A stretch of 64,000 bases of DNA. It comes from Dreissena polymorpha. Taxonomy: Eukaryota > Mollusca > Bivalvia > Myida > Dreissenidae. Under the pieces are notes generated by a model. The model ran no database searches. It was not told where the DNA came from and was given only the letters and a program-made list of their open reading frames with translations. This document shows, one piece after another, positions 63,921 through 64,000 of the stretch (position 1 is its first letter; every line of letters starts with the position of its first letter). The DNA lies in the NCBI RefSeq assembly GCF_020536995.1, contig NW_026273345.1:137001-201000 (forward strand). The letters run 5' to 3'. A program made the translations under genes and the position numbers.

Positions 63921-64000
63921 GTATTCTCTTTAAACAAAATCTATACAATTGGCAACTTATCTTGTTTTCCTCCATGTCAAGCACTTAACCATCGCCAATG

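Noticed and set aside
1-64000. LTR retroelement, Polinton or other capsid/envelope-bearing element
   Set aside because: No LTR pair, protease-integrase signature, capsid or protein-primed polymerase motif was recognised; all reverse-transcriptase traces are LINE type.

Overview
The window looks like AT-rich nuclear DNA from a bivalve mollusc, probably a heterodont such as Dreissena or a relative. That guess rests on the repeat families I recognise from bivalve genomes, the long intergenic spaces, GT-AG introns, and an NLR-like gene whose N-terminus resembles CXorf38. No search could be run, so all family names come from reading the translations.

Layout. 0.5-3.4 kb: a decayed multi-exon gene of a repetitive invertebrate family with PIN/FEN-like nuclease motifs. 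5.0-6.4 kb: a 48-55 bp tandem satellite; a diverged relative of the same satellite is at the right edge (63.66-63.92 kb). 7.9-16.0 kb: two pieces of a decayed LINE in the same orientation, separated by two DNA-transposon-like elements with long terminal inverted repeats (9.07-11.26 and 11.48-14.86 kb). The second has a candidate 7-bp target duplication and encloses C2H2 zinc-finger exon remnants. 16.6-33.0 kb: purine/pyrimidine and ATC microsatellites, and three diverged same-strand copies of a unit of about 2.5 kb, each headed by an ATC tract. Between them are several small inverted-repeat elements (MITEs). 33-40.8 kb: intergenic DNA with LINE scraps and bivalve repeats.

40.87-47.35 kb holds the main gene: a four-exon NLR-like gene on the + strand. 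In order it has a CXorf38-like (DUF4559-type) domain, a coiled linker, a NACHT NTPase, and about eleven 42-residue cysteine-laddered leucine-rich repeats. It is almost whole, but has one in-frame stop right after Walker B and one frame break at a run of seven T's before the repeats. It is either a young pseudogene or carries assembly errors.

47.6-64 kb is mostly intergenic. It includes several MITEs, a tRNA-derived SINE, a 57-bp minisatellite, a segment duplicated at 54.3 and 60.9 kb, and between those copies a 3' gene fragment (56.96-58.12 kb) from a bivalve-expanded family with a TPR-like end. I recall this end on Mab-21/cGAS-like receptor proteins. If that is right, both recognisable host loci belong to expanded innate-immune families. 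I recognised no LTR element, Polinton or other capsid-bearing element, no functional tRNA or rRNA gene, and no CRISPR array.
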